Assembly: GCA_963932465.1 (NCBI GenBank)
Contig: OZ010792.1
Location: 1,054,001-1,118,000, forward strand
Source: Maratus speciosus
Taxonomy: Eukaryota; Arthropoda; Arachnida; Araneae; Salticidae
Direction of reading: 5' to 3'
DNA length: 64,000 nt
The notes below the pieces were generated by a model. It saw only the letters and a list, made by a program, of their open reading frames with translations. It ran no database searches and had not been told where the DNA came from. Numbering within the stretch: the stretch's first letter is position 1; each line of letters starts with the position of its first letter. Below, one piece after another: positions 1 through 11,674 of the stretch. A program made the translations under genes and the position numbers.

Positions 1-553
1 AATTTTGTTTTTGTATTATTTTATTCTTTCTATGAAAAAAGAAAAAGAAAGATGAAACTTGAAGTTTACCTACTTTTTGGGCTGATGAACAAGTAACTTT
101 TCAAGATGACTTACGTCAACTTGCTGGTTTCGAATATCAAAATGCATGAAATTCATTGCCACCAGATCATTATATTGCATGTATGTGTGCTTCATGTCCA
201 TGGACATCACAAAAAAAGAAAGAAAAGTTAGTAGAATTCAGCAACTTCGTTATTCAGGAATCTGAAAATTAAAGAATTTCTTTAACGCTGTAATCACTTT
301 ATCTCATATATGTCAGCTTTGCAGTTAATGAAAAGAACATAAATTCGATTGGCTTTTTTTTTTCCTCCCAGTCAATTTGACAATGATGCTCTCACGGTTC
401 AAGAACCAAATCAAATTTCACTCTAATTTCTTGTTTGAGAACCAAATTGTTTGATAATTGGAATGTTTCGGAATTTATGTCCTACTGCCTCATGCATATT
501 TAGTTTTAATAGATGGTATTTATAAATGTTTCTTTTTTATTTATTATTGTTAG
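1..553. other. 5' flank or intron, no gene recognised
   Basis: AT-rich sequence ending in the acceptor of the 554 exon. A stretch around 60-270 can be read on the + strand as a short protein-like run containing several cysteines, but it has an in-frame stop near 148 and I do not recognise it. I see no promoter or start exon here. Confidence 0.4.
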
Positions 554-826
554 ATTCAAGATGAGGCAGAAGGGAAAGAAGAGGAAGAAGTTAAAAAAAC
601 TCCTGAAGAAATGAAAGAACTGAAAGTGGAGACTTACAAATTGGTGAATGAGTTTAATAAGAAGATTGGATTGCCTGAGGCAACACAAGAAGATTTTAAT
701 AAAGTGTGGAACAGAAACAAGAAACGGTATGGAAAACGTTTTGCTGGGAAAGTCGTAAAAGTAATAGCCGTCTTGAAAGAAAGTCTAGAGGAAATAGAAT
801 CCACAGTTGCGGAAGAAACAAGTGAA
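554..826 (+). CDS. Putative internal exon, charged helical segment; possibly first visible exon of the LAMP-like gene
   Basis: Open for 91 codons, starting after TTAG at 552-553 and ending before GTAAGA at 827, phase 0 at both ends. It begins IQDEAEGKEEEEV and ends AEETSE. The composition is mostly Glu and Lys with few prolines or glycines, which suggests alpha helix or coiled coil; there is no signal peptide, membrane span or cysteine. I do not recognise the domain. The phase matches the 11672 exon, and the acidic Ser/Thr-rich end (EETSE) runs naturally into VSEAATVTSTQSA, so it may belong to the same transcript across a 10.8 kb intron. A phase match alone has a one in three chance, and a charged helical luminal segment is unusual for a LAMP, so it could be the end of a separate upstream gene or a mis-called exon. 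Confidence 0.55.
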
Positions 827-954
827 GTAAGAAAATTTCACAATTTTCTCAAATTATAATAATAGATTTAATTACATGAATTTTTATTCATGTAATGTTA
901 TATATTATATGATACTTTTCGGTTAGCTGGGCGCCAGTGTTATATATACATACA

Positions 955-1055
955 TATATATATACATGTATATATATCTATACATATATTGTATATATAC
1001 ACATATATATATATGTATATATATGTGTGTGTGTGTGTATATATATATATATGCA
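955..1055. repeat. (TA)n/(TG)n microsatellite
   Basis: Alternating TATA, TACA and TGTG tracts with a (GT)8-like core near 1024-1038, forming the interior of the split MITE. Confidence 0.85.
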
Positions 1056-1687
1056 CAGGGAGCTGGAGCCAGAGCGCTCCGGAGCTGTGTTTTCCCTGGA
1101 GTTGGAGCTCTAAATTTTCCCTTGCTCCAGGGCTCCTTTAGTTTTTAATATTCTTTTATAAATCTTTTTTTTTTTCAGTCTTTTAAATTTCCAGGCTTAA
1201 AATATTTTAATTATATCATTATTCAGTATTTTACTTACATCATTTTTAGGTTTTTTTTTATATTAGAGATGGAAAACTTCTCAAAACATGGTAACACTAC
1301 TTTACTTCTACTTGAGCTAAGTGACAACACTAGTTGAAAAATATGGCCGCATGTTGTTTACAAGTGTAGCTGTACAATTTTGTTGAAAAGTGTAGAAGAA
1401 ATTTAAGATTTTTGTGTTTAAAATTCCATCAAAATTTCTATTTTAAATGCAAAAGCTAAAAAATGTCATATTTTCTGAACAAGCATTTCAAGTTTGATGA
1501 GAAGAAAAATGCATTTTGACAGATCTTTCATGAAGGTAAAGGAAGAAAGAATTTGTGAGCAAAAAAATTAAATGTGTAAATTAAAATCTGCAACTCAAAA
1601 GCGCGAAGTCGGAGCCGAGCCGGAGCCACAGCATTTTATCTAGGAGTGGAGCTGGAGCATCAAAAATTGTTAGGCTCCAGGTCACTG
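1056..1687. mobile_element. Non-autonomous hAT-like element
   Basis: Ends CAGGGAGCTGGAGCC and, reversed, CAGTGACCTGGAGCC (13 of 15 alike). Flanks TATATGCA (1048-1055) and TACATGCA (1688-1695) agree at 7 of 8 bases, an 8-bp duplication typical of hAT. GGAGC-rich subterminal sequence occurs at both ends. No transposase. Confidence 0.75.
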
Positions 1688-1713
1688 TACATGCATATAT
1701 ACATAGATATGTA

Positions 1714-2148
1714 CAGTAGACTCCCTCAAATCCGCATAGCTTGGGACCAGAGGTTGTGCGGATTTTAGAATTTTGCAGATTTCTGTCATTGATTTGTTTA
1801 CATTTTTGAAACATTAATTTGATTGGCAGTTAAGCAAGGGAAATTATAATGAATACTTACAATATAGGCAAACATTAAAATATGTAAAATATTAAAATAA
1901 TTTATTAGTTTAAAAGTAAGTAATTATTAAAATAATTATGTAAAATAAAAATATAGAAAAATATCAAATTATTACTGATGAAATCAATTCAATTCGATTC
2001 CAAACGTCCTGTGTTGCCATCTACTGGTCAAGCGATCGTAAGATCGATACGCAGCTTATTGCGCTCTCTCTGACTTTTTTCATTGTTATTTAGAGTCTTG
2101 AATGTTTTTCTTATACTGCTTTGTATACTTAGAAATAAATTTGTCTAT

Positions 2149-2184
<36 letters not shown>

Positions 2185-2489
2185 GCGAACAATAATTTTA
2201 AAATAGCGTTCCAGTTCGTGGATTTTTCCATTTCAAACACTGGAATTTTTGATATAGATATGCTAATTTATATCAAATCAAAAGTAATGTAATTTTATTT
2301 AGTAATAAATCAGCTGTAATAGCCAAAAGCGAATGATTAACAAAAAATTTAGTAAAAAACACATTGCGGTAGTCGCCGATTTCGGCGCCATCTTGGATTT
2401 TGTTCCTGCAACTTAACTGTAAATTTCATTGTTTACATCTGAAAAAATATGCGGATTTTAGGCGTTCGCGGATTTAAGAGAGTCTACTG
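1714..2489. mobile_element. pogo/Tigger-like non-autonomous element
   Basis: Ends CAGTAGACTCCCTCAAATCC and, reversed, CAGTAGACTCTCTTAAATCC, with TA on both sides (1712-1713 and 2490-2491). This is the TIR style of the pogo/Tigger branch of Tc1/mariner. A pure A run lies near 2152-2180. No transposase frame. Confidence 0.85.
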
Positions 2490-2525
2490 TATATAATACT
2501 GGTGCCCGGCTAACCGAAAAGTACC

Positions 2526-3235
2526 TATTATATTTATAATAATGGTATATATGTGCATACCTATTTGCTTTTGTGCATTAAGCTTAAAGTTTATTGAATT
2601 TCTAAGCAGGTATAACTATTTATTAGATATAATTATATTCTTCCTTTTTGTTTTCCTCATTTCTGTTTTTTGTTTGTTGTTTTTGTTTGTTTTTAAATCT
2701 GTATTGTAAAATGCATTTTCAAAGATTGATTTTTTATTTTTTTATCTCTTTATATAATTGAAATTGGAGATAAATAAAAATAATTTGGAAATTAAAATAA
2801 TGTATGTGAAATATAATATTGAAAACCTTCATGCACATATTTTCTAATCTTCAATAGTGAATGATAAGTTATAAAAATGTATTTATATTTGTAGAGACAT
2901 GTGTAACATAATTTTATCCTGATGACGATTGTGGAAGTGATTCAAAACGTAGATTTGTAACTCATTTTAATGTTTTTGTAATATCACATATATGTTATGT
3001 GTACCAGTTAGAAAGTTGTATTTAATTTGAATACAAAATTTTTATGTATTTATATTATTTCTTTCTTTATTTAATAAGATGTAAGAGAGAATTTGGTGAC
3101 TTTTTTTCTGTATTTGAAGTTTATATAAAGAAAAACTTCTGAAATCTCTTTCTTGAATTTTAGAATTCATTTAAAATATTATGGATTTAAATACCCATCT
3201 TATCTCATCCTATCTTCCTTAGAAAAACATACCAT
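2526..3235. other. Intron stretch, nothing recognised
   Basis: AT-rich with T runs and no element ends or gene features that I can support. Confidence 0.5.
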
Positions 3236-5629
3236 CAGCACCGTACGAAAGGGGGGGCGAAGGGGGCGGTCGCCCCGGGCGCAGAAATTCAGGGGCGCCA
3301 AATTTATACTATCAATTCAGGCTCTTATTTATTTTAGACGTTGAATATTTTTAGATGGTTTTTTTTTTCAAAGTAGTAATTCTTTTTTCTCTTTTTATTT
3401 GTAATAAACGGTTAAGTGCGAGCAGTACTCGCGCACAGAGGGTTCCGTAGAATAAATATATGAATTTGTAATTGTATTAAAAAAAAAAGTTGCTAAAAGA
3501 ATACTAAGACTTTGTAAAAAACTATACAACGTAGGGTTAGGTATAACTGTATATATTAGAAAAGTGTAAATGGGTATACTATGAAAGTTCAAAGAGATGT
3601 GGAACCTAAATAATATCAAATATAGCTATTCGTATAACTCTTTTTTTAATATTATCCTAATCTGTTTATGATGAACTTAATTCGGTACTGACAATAGAAG
3701 CAGTGCATAGTTAAACTTCATTTGGCATTTCATGAAACTAAATTCAGCGTAGTAATAACCTTTATTTCTACAGTGTAGATAAAACAAAACCTTTGTTCAA
3801 AGTTTAAATTTGGCATTCTGCTAAGCGCGCTTCGAATTGAGGTCTCAAATTTGCAACGCTGCCTTGGTCAGTGCCGCGTTTTTCCAGATAGGCGTTTAAT
3901 TAACTTTTAAAGTCACTCGAGGCATATTGATAGATACAATCAATGCAAACTATCGCGAATCCCACAGTATTTATGCGATTCATTCTAATTAAATCTTTCG
4001 AGGGCGATGCCCTTAAAAACGGACACCTAATTTTAATTCCAAAACAGACAAACGGCACCAAGAATATATAATTAAAATTTTCCTTTTATCATGTACGTGA
4101 AAATAAGCAAGTTCGCATTTTCTAGTAAATTCGTTTATAAATTCTGGTGTCAGTTCATTTTCAAAATTTTATTTTCAATTTGCATTTTTATTTTCAAAAT
4201 TATTGCATCGTCCACTACTCTAACCCCCAAAAGAAATTTCTGACTAAGGAAAGGACTTTTTCATTTTAAAACCTGTTTTGGTTTTTGTAATTCTCTTTTT
4301 TGGCAGAACGTTCTACTTCCTTTATAAGTAATTCTTTTCCCCTCTTTCCTTGGATTATATTAGTAAGTACATATTTACTTGTCATAAAGTTTTTAAATTG
4401 ATCGTTTTATGATATACTTTATTAATATCTTATTGCAGTGTTTCTCAAACTATTCCACTCTGCCCCCCCCCCCCTTTACATCATCTATGAAACTTGACCG
4501 CTCTTCCACCCAACAATGATAATGAATTTTACCAAATTGTGGGCGGCTTTTTCTTTATTTATTTAGCTTTCCTTTTTTGTTAAGAAATAAAACAAATTAT
4601 TAAAAATATAATTTGTTCATTTTAGTAAATCTGCTATTTATATATCTAAATTTAGTCAAAAATGTATAAAGTTGAAAAACAAATACATTTTTCGCATTTT
4701 GTATCTTATAATACATATTTTAAAAAGAATAAATTTTCAGGAAATTGATAGATACATAAACATTATTTTACTTCGAATTTTTAAAGCAAATTTCGAATAA
4801 TAAATTTTTATACACCATATTAGACTTATCATACGAGAAGTAAACTGGCATGACAGCATGCGCGCTAGATCAAAAGAGAAACTGTACCTCTAATATGGAA
4901 ATTTTGGTCGTTACATTTAAGTCGCTGAAAATCATTTAATTGTATTTATTCCATTTCTATAGTTTTCAAACAAATTATAATTAGAATATTTGCAATTTCA
5001 AAAATTTCAGAAACTTAATCTCCTAGGGATAAATTTACAATAGCAAGAGAGGTAAATTTAGTTTCATTTGATTCTCAAGAAGGAACGAAAATGGAAACAT
5101 TTTAAGTTATCATGTGGAGTGCCAAAAATCGGAATAAGGACAATTAATTTTAAAATTTTCATGGCGTTTATTTAGAGTGTTCGGAACTGATTATCTTTAA
5201 TAAATATAGTTTTGCAAAATAATAATAAAACGTCAAAATACGGCGGAACCGCAGAGCCTGGCTATCGTCCGGACAAACTTCCTCCAGTAAAAACGAATCA
5301 ATAATTTTGCGTTAATTATGAAAGAAAGTTTGCATGGAAAAGGCGTTTAAAAAAGGAGGAAGTTTATATTCAAAAGTGCTGGTGGAAGATTCCTGAATGT
5401 AATCGGACCCTGCGTAACCTGTTAGAGTTGAAACTTTGCCATTTTATGATATGTCAATCCCTTATTATTCATAGTTCTATGCTCTGAACTGCGCCCTAGT
5501 TTAAGGGTAACTATGAAACTCCTGATGTAATTGCAATTTAAATGAAAGTGAAAGATTTCGTGTGACATACATAGAGCCTATCGTCACCATAACCGAGCAA
5601 CTGAACTGACAGAATCACCAAACTGAAAA

Positions 5630-6009
5630 AGTCAAGACATTGACTGGTGTGAATCTAAAATCAGTTAACGAAAATCTATTAAGTAAATATTGCATGGATC
5701 TTGCAAATAAATATACTGCTGATGCAGATGAATTTGAATTGTTAAGCGCAAGATAATCATTTCCAACATCGGATGGAAACTTTTATAAAATGGATCATTT
5801 AGAAATCCGTCAACTGCTTCATAATTTTGACTAAACAGGGAATTGCAAAAACATGGAGGCAGCGTACAGAATTTTCTAAGCATTCCATAACCACCGCATG
5901 AGCAGAAAAGTCTGAGTTTACTTTCTATCGAGTTCAGTGTGACGCACCCTTTAGTTATAAAAAAATAAGAGATGGTTTCGCTACCCTAAAAGCGAAAAAA
6001 ATAAAATGA
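5630..6009 (+). pseudogene. Decayed hAT transposase, C-terminal part
   Basis: Plus-strand translation with frame changes and stops gives fragments in the order expected for the end of a hAT transposase. These are an acidic helix (KYTADADEFELLSAR), HLEIRQLLHNF, NMEAAYRIF, then QKSLSLLSIEFSVTH and finally RDGFATLKAKKIK before TGA at 6007. The block L-x-L-L-S-I-E is the conserved end of the hAT dimerisation domain, and the closing phrase (FA-x-x-K-A-K-K) is the usual C-terminus. In-frame stops and shifts show it is dead. It sits inside the 3236-8373 element in the direction expected, and a Helitron-like element lies 29 bases after its stop. Assignment rests on motif order, not on a search. Confidence 0.6.
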
Positions 6010-6037
6010 AGTTAATGTATCTGCCCTGATATATTTT

Positions 6038-7887
6038 TACTTTCTTCTATCTTCAATAGAAGAAAGTATTGTAATCGAAATTTTTTTAGACTTCCGGTTT
6101 TCGACGAATTTCCATGTTTTAGGGGTCGGAGATTCCAAAAAACATGTTTATAGAAAATGTCTGTCTGTCTGTGTGTCCGTCTGTCCGTCCGTCCGTCTGT
6201 CTGTCGCCATTGTACCATCAAAAAGTGTATGAAGTTATGTATAGAATTAAACCAAAATTTTATTATAAGTTTTTGGCTATGGCAAGCAGGTCCTCCCGGA
6301 ATTTGGAAAAATTCGCCGGTAGGGGGCGCTGATATAACAATTTTTGTGCGATTTTGAATATTGTACCATCCAAAAGTGTATGGAATTATGCATAGAATTG
6401 AACCAAATTTTCAGTTTAAGTTTTTGGCTATGACAAGCAGGTCCTCCCTGAATTTGGAAAAAATTCGCCGGTAGGGGGCGCTGTAAATGCGTTTTTTGTG
6501 CGATTTTGAATATTTTACCATCGAAAAGTGTATGAAGTTATGCATAGAATTGAACCAAATTTTTATTTTAAGTTTTTGGCTATGGCAAGCAGGTCCTCCC
6601 TGAATTTGGAAAAAATTCGTCGGTAGGGGGCGCTGTAATAGCGATTTTTGTGCGATTTTGAATATTGTACCGTCCAAAAGTGTATGAAGTTATGCATAGA
6701 TTTAAACAAAATTTTTATTTTAAGTTTTTGGCTATGGCAAGCAGGTCCTCCCTGAATTTGGAAAAAATTCGCCGGTAGGGGGCGCTGTAATAGCGATTTT
6801 TGTGCGATTTTGAATATTGTACCGTCCAAAAGTGTATGAAGTTATGCATAGAATTAAACCAAATTTTTATTTTAAGTTTTTGGCTATGGCAAGCAGGTCC
6901 TCCCTGAATTTGGAAAAAATTCGCCGTTAGGGAGCGCTGTAATAGTGATTTTTGTGCGATTTTGAATATTGCACCATCGAAAAGTGTATGAAGTTATGCA
7001 TAGAACCAAAAAAAATTTTTAAGTTCTTGGCTATGGCAAGGAGGTCCTTCCTTAATTTGTAAAAAAATCGCTCGTAGAGGGCGCTGTAATAGCGATTTTT
7101 GTACAATTTTTGTGCCATTTTGAATATTGTACCGCCGAAAAGTGTATGAAGTTATGCATAGAATTGAACCAAATTTTATGTGATTTTTTTGGTCATGTCA
7201 CGAAGGTCCTCCCTGAATTTGGAAAAATTCTGCTGGAAGGGGGCACTATAATTGCGATGTCTGTACCATTTTCATTATTGTACCATCGAAAAGTGTATGA
7301 AGTTATCCGTATAATTGAACCAAATTTTTTGTGCATTTTTCTGGCTATGGCAAACAAGTCCTCCCTGAACTTGAAAAAATTCCGAAAGAAGGGGCGCTAT
7401 AATTCCGATCTCTGTGCCATTTTCATTATTGTACCATCGAACAGCGTATAAAATTATGCATACAATTGAACCAAAATGTTTGTGCTTGTTTTTGGCTTTG
7501 GCCAACAGGTTCTCCTTGAATTTGGAAATATTGCGCGGTAAAGGGGCTCCGTGCTAGCGATTTTTGTATACTTTTCTTGATTTTTCGTAGTTCTATTGTG
7601 CATCGGCGGCTCATGCAGCGGCGGGAACTCGCTTCCTGCTATGCCGGCTATTCGCAAACAGCTGATAACGACAGAATAAGGAAAAATTAATAATTTTAAC
7701 AAATATCATGATATAGATTAACTAGTTTTTACTCCGTTTAATTGACTTGAGCAGAAATTTAAGATGAAAATCAAAGTTGGTATAGTATTGAACTAATAAT
7801 ATTGAAGTATTAACATGTGTAACTAGGTTTTGAAATATTAAGATGTATAAGATAGAAGAAAGTTTTGGGATTGGCACATCCAACTAG
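6038..7887 (-). mobile_element. Helitron/Helentron-like element (family A), with array of ~150-bp units
   Basis: At 6038-6068 there is a perfect hairpin with 13-base arms (TACTTTCTTCTAT) and a 5-base loop. The same arm sequence recurs as ATAGAAGAAAGT at 7852-7863, 21 bases before a terminal CTAG (7884-7887). Between lie a TGTC/TCCG stretch (6157-6205) and a tandem array. Hairpin at one end, subterminal repeat at the other, and a minisatellite core is the plan known for non-autonomous Helentrons (DINE/HINE type). No Rep or helicase frame. Confidence 0.65.
6207..7600. repeat. Tandem array, about nine ~150-bp units
   Basis: Each unit has GTACCATCnAAAAGTGTATG, ATGCATAGAATTGAACCAAA, GGCTATGGCAAGCAGGTCC and GGGGGCGCTGTAAT in that order. 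The spacing is about 150 bases. The first five units are nearly identical; those after about 7000 are more diverged. Confidence 0.9.
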
Positions 7888-8373
7888 TTTATTTTATGTT
7901 AATTAAAACATTGCATCCATTATCTTCTTTAATTATGGTACTGAAATTATAATTTATTTTCATCTTCTATATTATGTTCTAGTGGGTTTTTTTTTCTTTT
8001 TTAGTACTTATTTATTAAAAGGGACACTCATGTCCTACCTGGTTGTTAGCGATTTTTATCTTGCGAATTTCTCCATTTTTTCCAAGTCAAATACTAACAA
8101 CAAATGAAAATGGTTAGAAAAAATCTGTGGCAAAACATAATGATCTCGAACAAATAAATGCAATTTTCTCTTATATTATTTAGTTTTTCGGAATTTCTAA
8201 ATTAAACCTTTTAAAATTCCAAAATACACACGAAACATTTATTCAATAGAATTTATTTCTGTTTCAGCACTTTATCAAGTTTGTGGCGCCTGTCATAAAG
8301 GGAAAAGGGGGGGGGGGGGGGGTGCCAAATTGAAACTTTGCCCCGGGCGCAGTTTTCTCTTCGCACGGCCCTG

Positions 8374-10398
8374 CATACTATATGTACAAAATATCATCTT
8401 TTTGAAATATTTATTGGAAAATATATGAAGGGGAAAATGACATATTAAAGTGTTTATGATACAGTTGCCATCTTTATAATATATTATTTTAATTCTTTCA
8501 TTTTCCTTTTGCAATGCAGTTAAAAAAAATTTTTTACAGTAACCCCTGTTGTACTGTACATATCATGAGACAATGAAAATGTGCAATATAACTGAAGATA
8601 TTGAAAAATTAAAATGTTAGCCTTTAAATTAATTTTAATTATATATTTTTCTCCTTTATCTGTGTTACAATTTTCTTAATAAAATCCACAATAGTGAATT
8701 GCATGTAATGTTATATAAATATTTCAAAATAGCACAAATGTTATTGTTAGTTTTAGATAAAATAATCCAAAGTTATTTGCTGTGTTTAACTACTTGATAT
8801 TTTCTCAAATTAATGATCAAAAATGCACCATACTGATGTTCAAATTGTCCCATCTACATGTGTTGTCTCTGTATACTTGTCAGCAGCCTCAAATTTCTAG
8901 TCGCCAATGGCAACCAGAAATTTTGCAACCTGCTTTATAATATGTAATTAATAATACATTGTCTTCTTTCTGTCTCACTTCTACATTAATTTACATGTCA
9001 GAAAGTGTTCCAAAGATCAATTCATTATTTTTGGTATGAATATTTATTGTGCAGTCAGCAAAAAAAAAAAAAAAAAAAAACACATTTTCATCTAAATTTT
9101 CACAGAAAATAAATGGAAATGGCCATTAAACTGGAAATTATGTCTTCTTTCAATCAATTTATGTCGTAAAAATAAGCTTAGAGGATCATCTTCATAGTGA
9201 AATTGTCCCAACTTCTGACATTTTAAATATGAACATCTAATGTTGACATTACATTTGGTTTTTTGAGCAAATTTTACCTTAACATAACTCAAAACAACTA
9301 CTTGACAGATTGAGTTGTAATTTTTAATTCACATATTTAAAGCTTCTAGAAATCTATTTGTTAAAAAATTTATAAATTGCAATTCATATCTTTTTCGAAA
9401 ATGAATTAAAACACACATAATATAAATATATATATATATGTGTGTGTCATACATTAAAAAAACATTACAAATTACCATCAAACATAAAAAATAAATAAAA
9501 TGAACAGAAAAAGAAAAATGGATATTTGTAGAACTTAGACAGAATCTTCAGGTCCCAAATGCCTAAAGTTCTACAAATAAAGTGTGTGGTTTCATCTTCA
9601 TATTAGCCATAAAAAAGCTAAAGAATATGAATTTGGGACTACCAACACACAAAAAATAGAGAAACAAACTGTGCAAAACAAGCATGATTAAAAAATAAAA
9701 TACACATTATCATATTGAAAGCATTGCTTAGAAAGAGGCAAGATTAAATACAAAAAGGAAATTATATGCACATGTTGCCAAAAAACTTTTTTTTAAATGT
9801 TGATGGACCAAGGAGTTATAATGTACAATATGGTCAAGCATATTCCTCAATATATGTGACCAACGGCCTCTATAGATAATTTAAAAATGAATTTCACCAT
9901 ATATATATATACATATATATTTAATAAATTTTTGAAACAAATATAAGTTGTAATCCATGATTTTTTTAGTTTCGTGAATTTTCTACTAATATTGTTAGAA
10001 AATTTTTGAGAAGCTTGAAGCGTCTGAAATAAAAATTGCAGCTCGTTCTGTTATGTAATTTTTGAGTTATGCTTAATCTACCCACAATTGCAATCTGTTT
10101 CACAACAAACGCAAATGATTTTAACATTAGGAGTTTTAAACTATAAACCTTTGTAATTTCTAAATTACTTGTCGGAATGACTTCCCATTTAGTATCCCAA
10201 GGTAAAAGTTATCAAGAAAGCCAAATATGATGTCAAAATTAAGTGTTTCTACTGAAAATTTCAGAGTTTGGTACAATTTCACTTTGAAGACAACTCCTAA
10301 ACCTTTTTTTTTTAAACATAAATTGAAAGAGGAGATATAAATTTCTGGTTAAATGGCTATTTCCTTTTCTTTCTTTTTTTTCTCGGAGCAATTTGAAC
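8374..10398. other. Intron stretch, mostly unremarkable
   Basis: AT-rich. It holds an imperfect 17-bp hairpin at 8890-8925 (CAAATTTCTAGTCGCCA and its inverse), a pure A run near 9061-9080, a TATA/TGTG tract near 9428-9447, and another (AT)n near 9900-9920. No gene features. Confidence 0.5.
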
Positions 10399-11435
10399 TA
10401 GAGATGAGATGGGCTCAGCCTGAGCCTGTGTCGGTCCCGGGCTCGATTTTTATACCAGTCTTTAGGCTCGGGCTCATTTTTTTTTAACTTGACATTTTGA
10501 TTTATTCTCGTAAAGAAAAAATACTAATAACTTTTTTTTTTCTTAAAAATTACTCATTCCATTTTAAGCCATTTTAACGCTGTTTTGATCAGAATGAAGG
10601 GGGAAAAGAAATCATATTTTTCTTCTTTTCTTTGTATTATAATTGTGATATTTGCAGATTCATATCCGGTCTTGATGGCGACGATCTATTTATGTGGTGT
10701 GGCGCCAATCGGAATATGGCACCATTAGGATGTTTTTAATAGGAACGTTTATTTATTATTATCATTATTATTATTATTTTAGAGATCTAATGCGAAATGA
10801 ATATTTTTTTTTGTTTTTAGTCAACCAACATTAGCTTAAGGTTTGCGAATTTTTAGTGTTTTATTGTGTATGAGTTATAATCGCTCTTTATAAGAAAATA
10901 ACGTCATCACGAACTTTGCTCATACAGTTTGCTCTGCTCTTCACATTCGCGAAGTCACTTTCATTTGTAAGTACAGTACAGCCTCGATTATCCGCGGGAT
11001 TGGGTGGCAAGGGCACCGCGGATAACCCGAAAAAGACTGAAAATGGAGTGCAAACACGAAAAAAAAGAAAATTCAACATAAAAACTATGTTTTAGTGTAC
11101 AAAAAACATAATAAAACGTTTAAAATGCATACATATGCACAATATGTCAGAAACCTTTGCTTTATTCAATACGAAATTTCTTTTTCGATAATATTAAATC
11201 TAAATAATATAAATTTCATAAAATTAAATATGAGCTAGGAATTAAGTTATTTTTTTTACCATGAAAGAAGTTGTTGAAAAATGAGATATTACATTTAGAA
11301 CAATTCTCAATATTATGATTTTTTTATTTGTATTGCATACTTTAAGTATGGAGCTCTGATGATAAAAAATCTTTTGGGCTCGAATTTAAAACTGTCGGGC
11401 CCGGGCTCCGAAAAGTGAGCCAAAACTCATCTCTA
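10399..11435. mobile_element. Non-autonomous hAT-like element with a pogo-like fragment inside
   Basis: Starts TAGAGATGAGATGGGCTC and ends with its near inverse (GAGCCAAAACTCATCTCTA). Flanks ATTTGAAC (10391-10398) and TTTTGAAC (11436-11443) match at 7 of 8. GC-rich GGGCTCG/CCCGGGCTC motifs lie near both ends. At 10974 a pogo-like end (CAGTACAGCCTCGATTATCC) appears without a matching partner, so it is a truncated insertion or a shared motif. Confidence 0.75.
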
Positions 11436-11612
11436 TTTTGAACCAGTGAGTGAAAGAAAGAGAAGCTCACATCACCAAAAAAGTTATTCCCTTTTTCCAC
11501 TGCCACAGTACCAAAGATAAAGTTTGTTTTAACAAACAATATGTTTGAATCTTTGTGTTATTGTTTCTTTAAATTGTATTTTAGAACATGTTTCATTCCC
11601 AGTTTACTTTTT

Positions 11613-11674
11613 AAATTATATCTTTTTAATTTAATCTTAGGTTAAGTTATATCTTTTTATTTTAATCTTAGGTT
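11613..11674 (+). repeat. Tandem duplication of a 3' splice site
   Basis: Two adjacent 31-base copies, 11613-11643 and 11644-11674, differ at two positions. Each carries a TC/T-rich tract and TTAATCTTAG. Only the second AG keeps the LAMP-like frame open. Confidence 0.85.

Larger units (their letters stand above)
911..2525. mobile_element. Palindromic MITE with 36-bp TIRs, split by two later insertions
   Basis: The left end (911-946, GATACTTTTCGGTTAGCTGG and on) and the right end (2490-2525) are inverted copies with about four mismatches. Between them only (AT)-rich microsatellite remains once the hAT element at 1056-1687 and the pogo element at 1714-2489 are removed, so the original element was about 200 bases. 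The superfamily is not recognised and no clear target duplication is seen. Confidence 0.7.
3236..8373 (+). mobile_element. Large decayed hAT element carrying a nested Helitron-like insertion
   Basis: The left end reads CAGCACCGTACGAAAGGGG; the right end, reversed, reads CAGGGCCGTGCGAAGAGAAA. Both are followed inward by a shared GCGCCCGGGGC block (forward at 3272-3283 region, reversed at 8340-8351). Flanks CATACCAT (3228-3235) and CATACTAT (8374-8381) match at 7 of 8 bases. About 5.1 kb, of which 6038-7887 is a later Helitron-like insertion, leaving about 3.3 kb, a normal hAT size. Decayed transposase C-terminus at 5630-6009. Confidence 0.75.

Noticed and set aside
60..270. Protein-like run with several cysteines on the + strand
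   Set aside because: It has an in-frame stop near 148, no splice borders that remove it cleanly, and no recognised domain.
966..1148. Open frame rich in Tyr and Ile
   Set aside because: It is a translation of a TATA/TGTG microsatellite and the edge of a hAT-like element.
6157..6205. Short TGTC repeat as a CRISPR-like or regulatory array
   Set aside because: It is a simple tetranucleotide tract next to a transposon hairpin in a eukaryotic sequence.
6411..7505. Overlapping open frames with shared phrases such as KSHKNRYYSAP and GGPACHSQ
   Set aside because: They are translations of the ~150-bp tandem units, which explains the repetition; no start context or domain.
10974..11056. Complete pogo-like MITE
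   Set aside because: Only one end with the CAGTACAGCCTCGATTATCC motif is present; I found no inverse partner or second TA.
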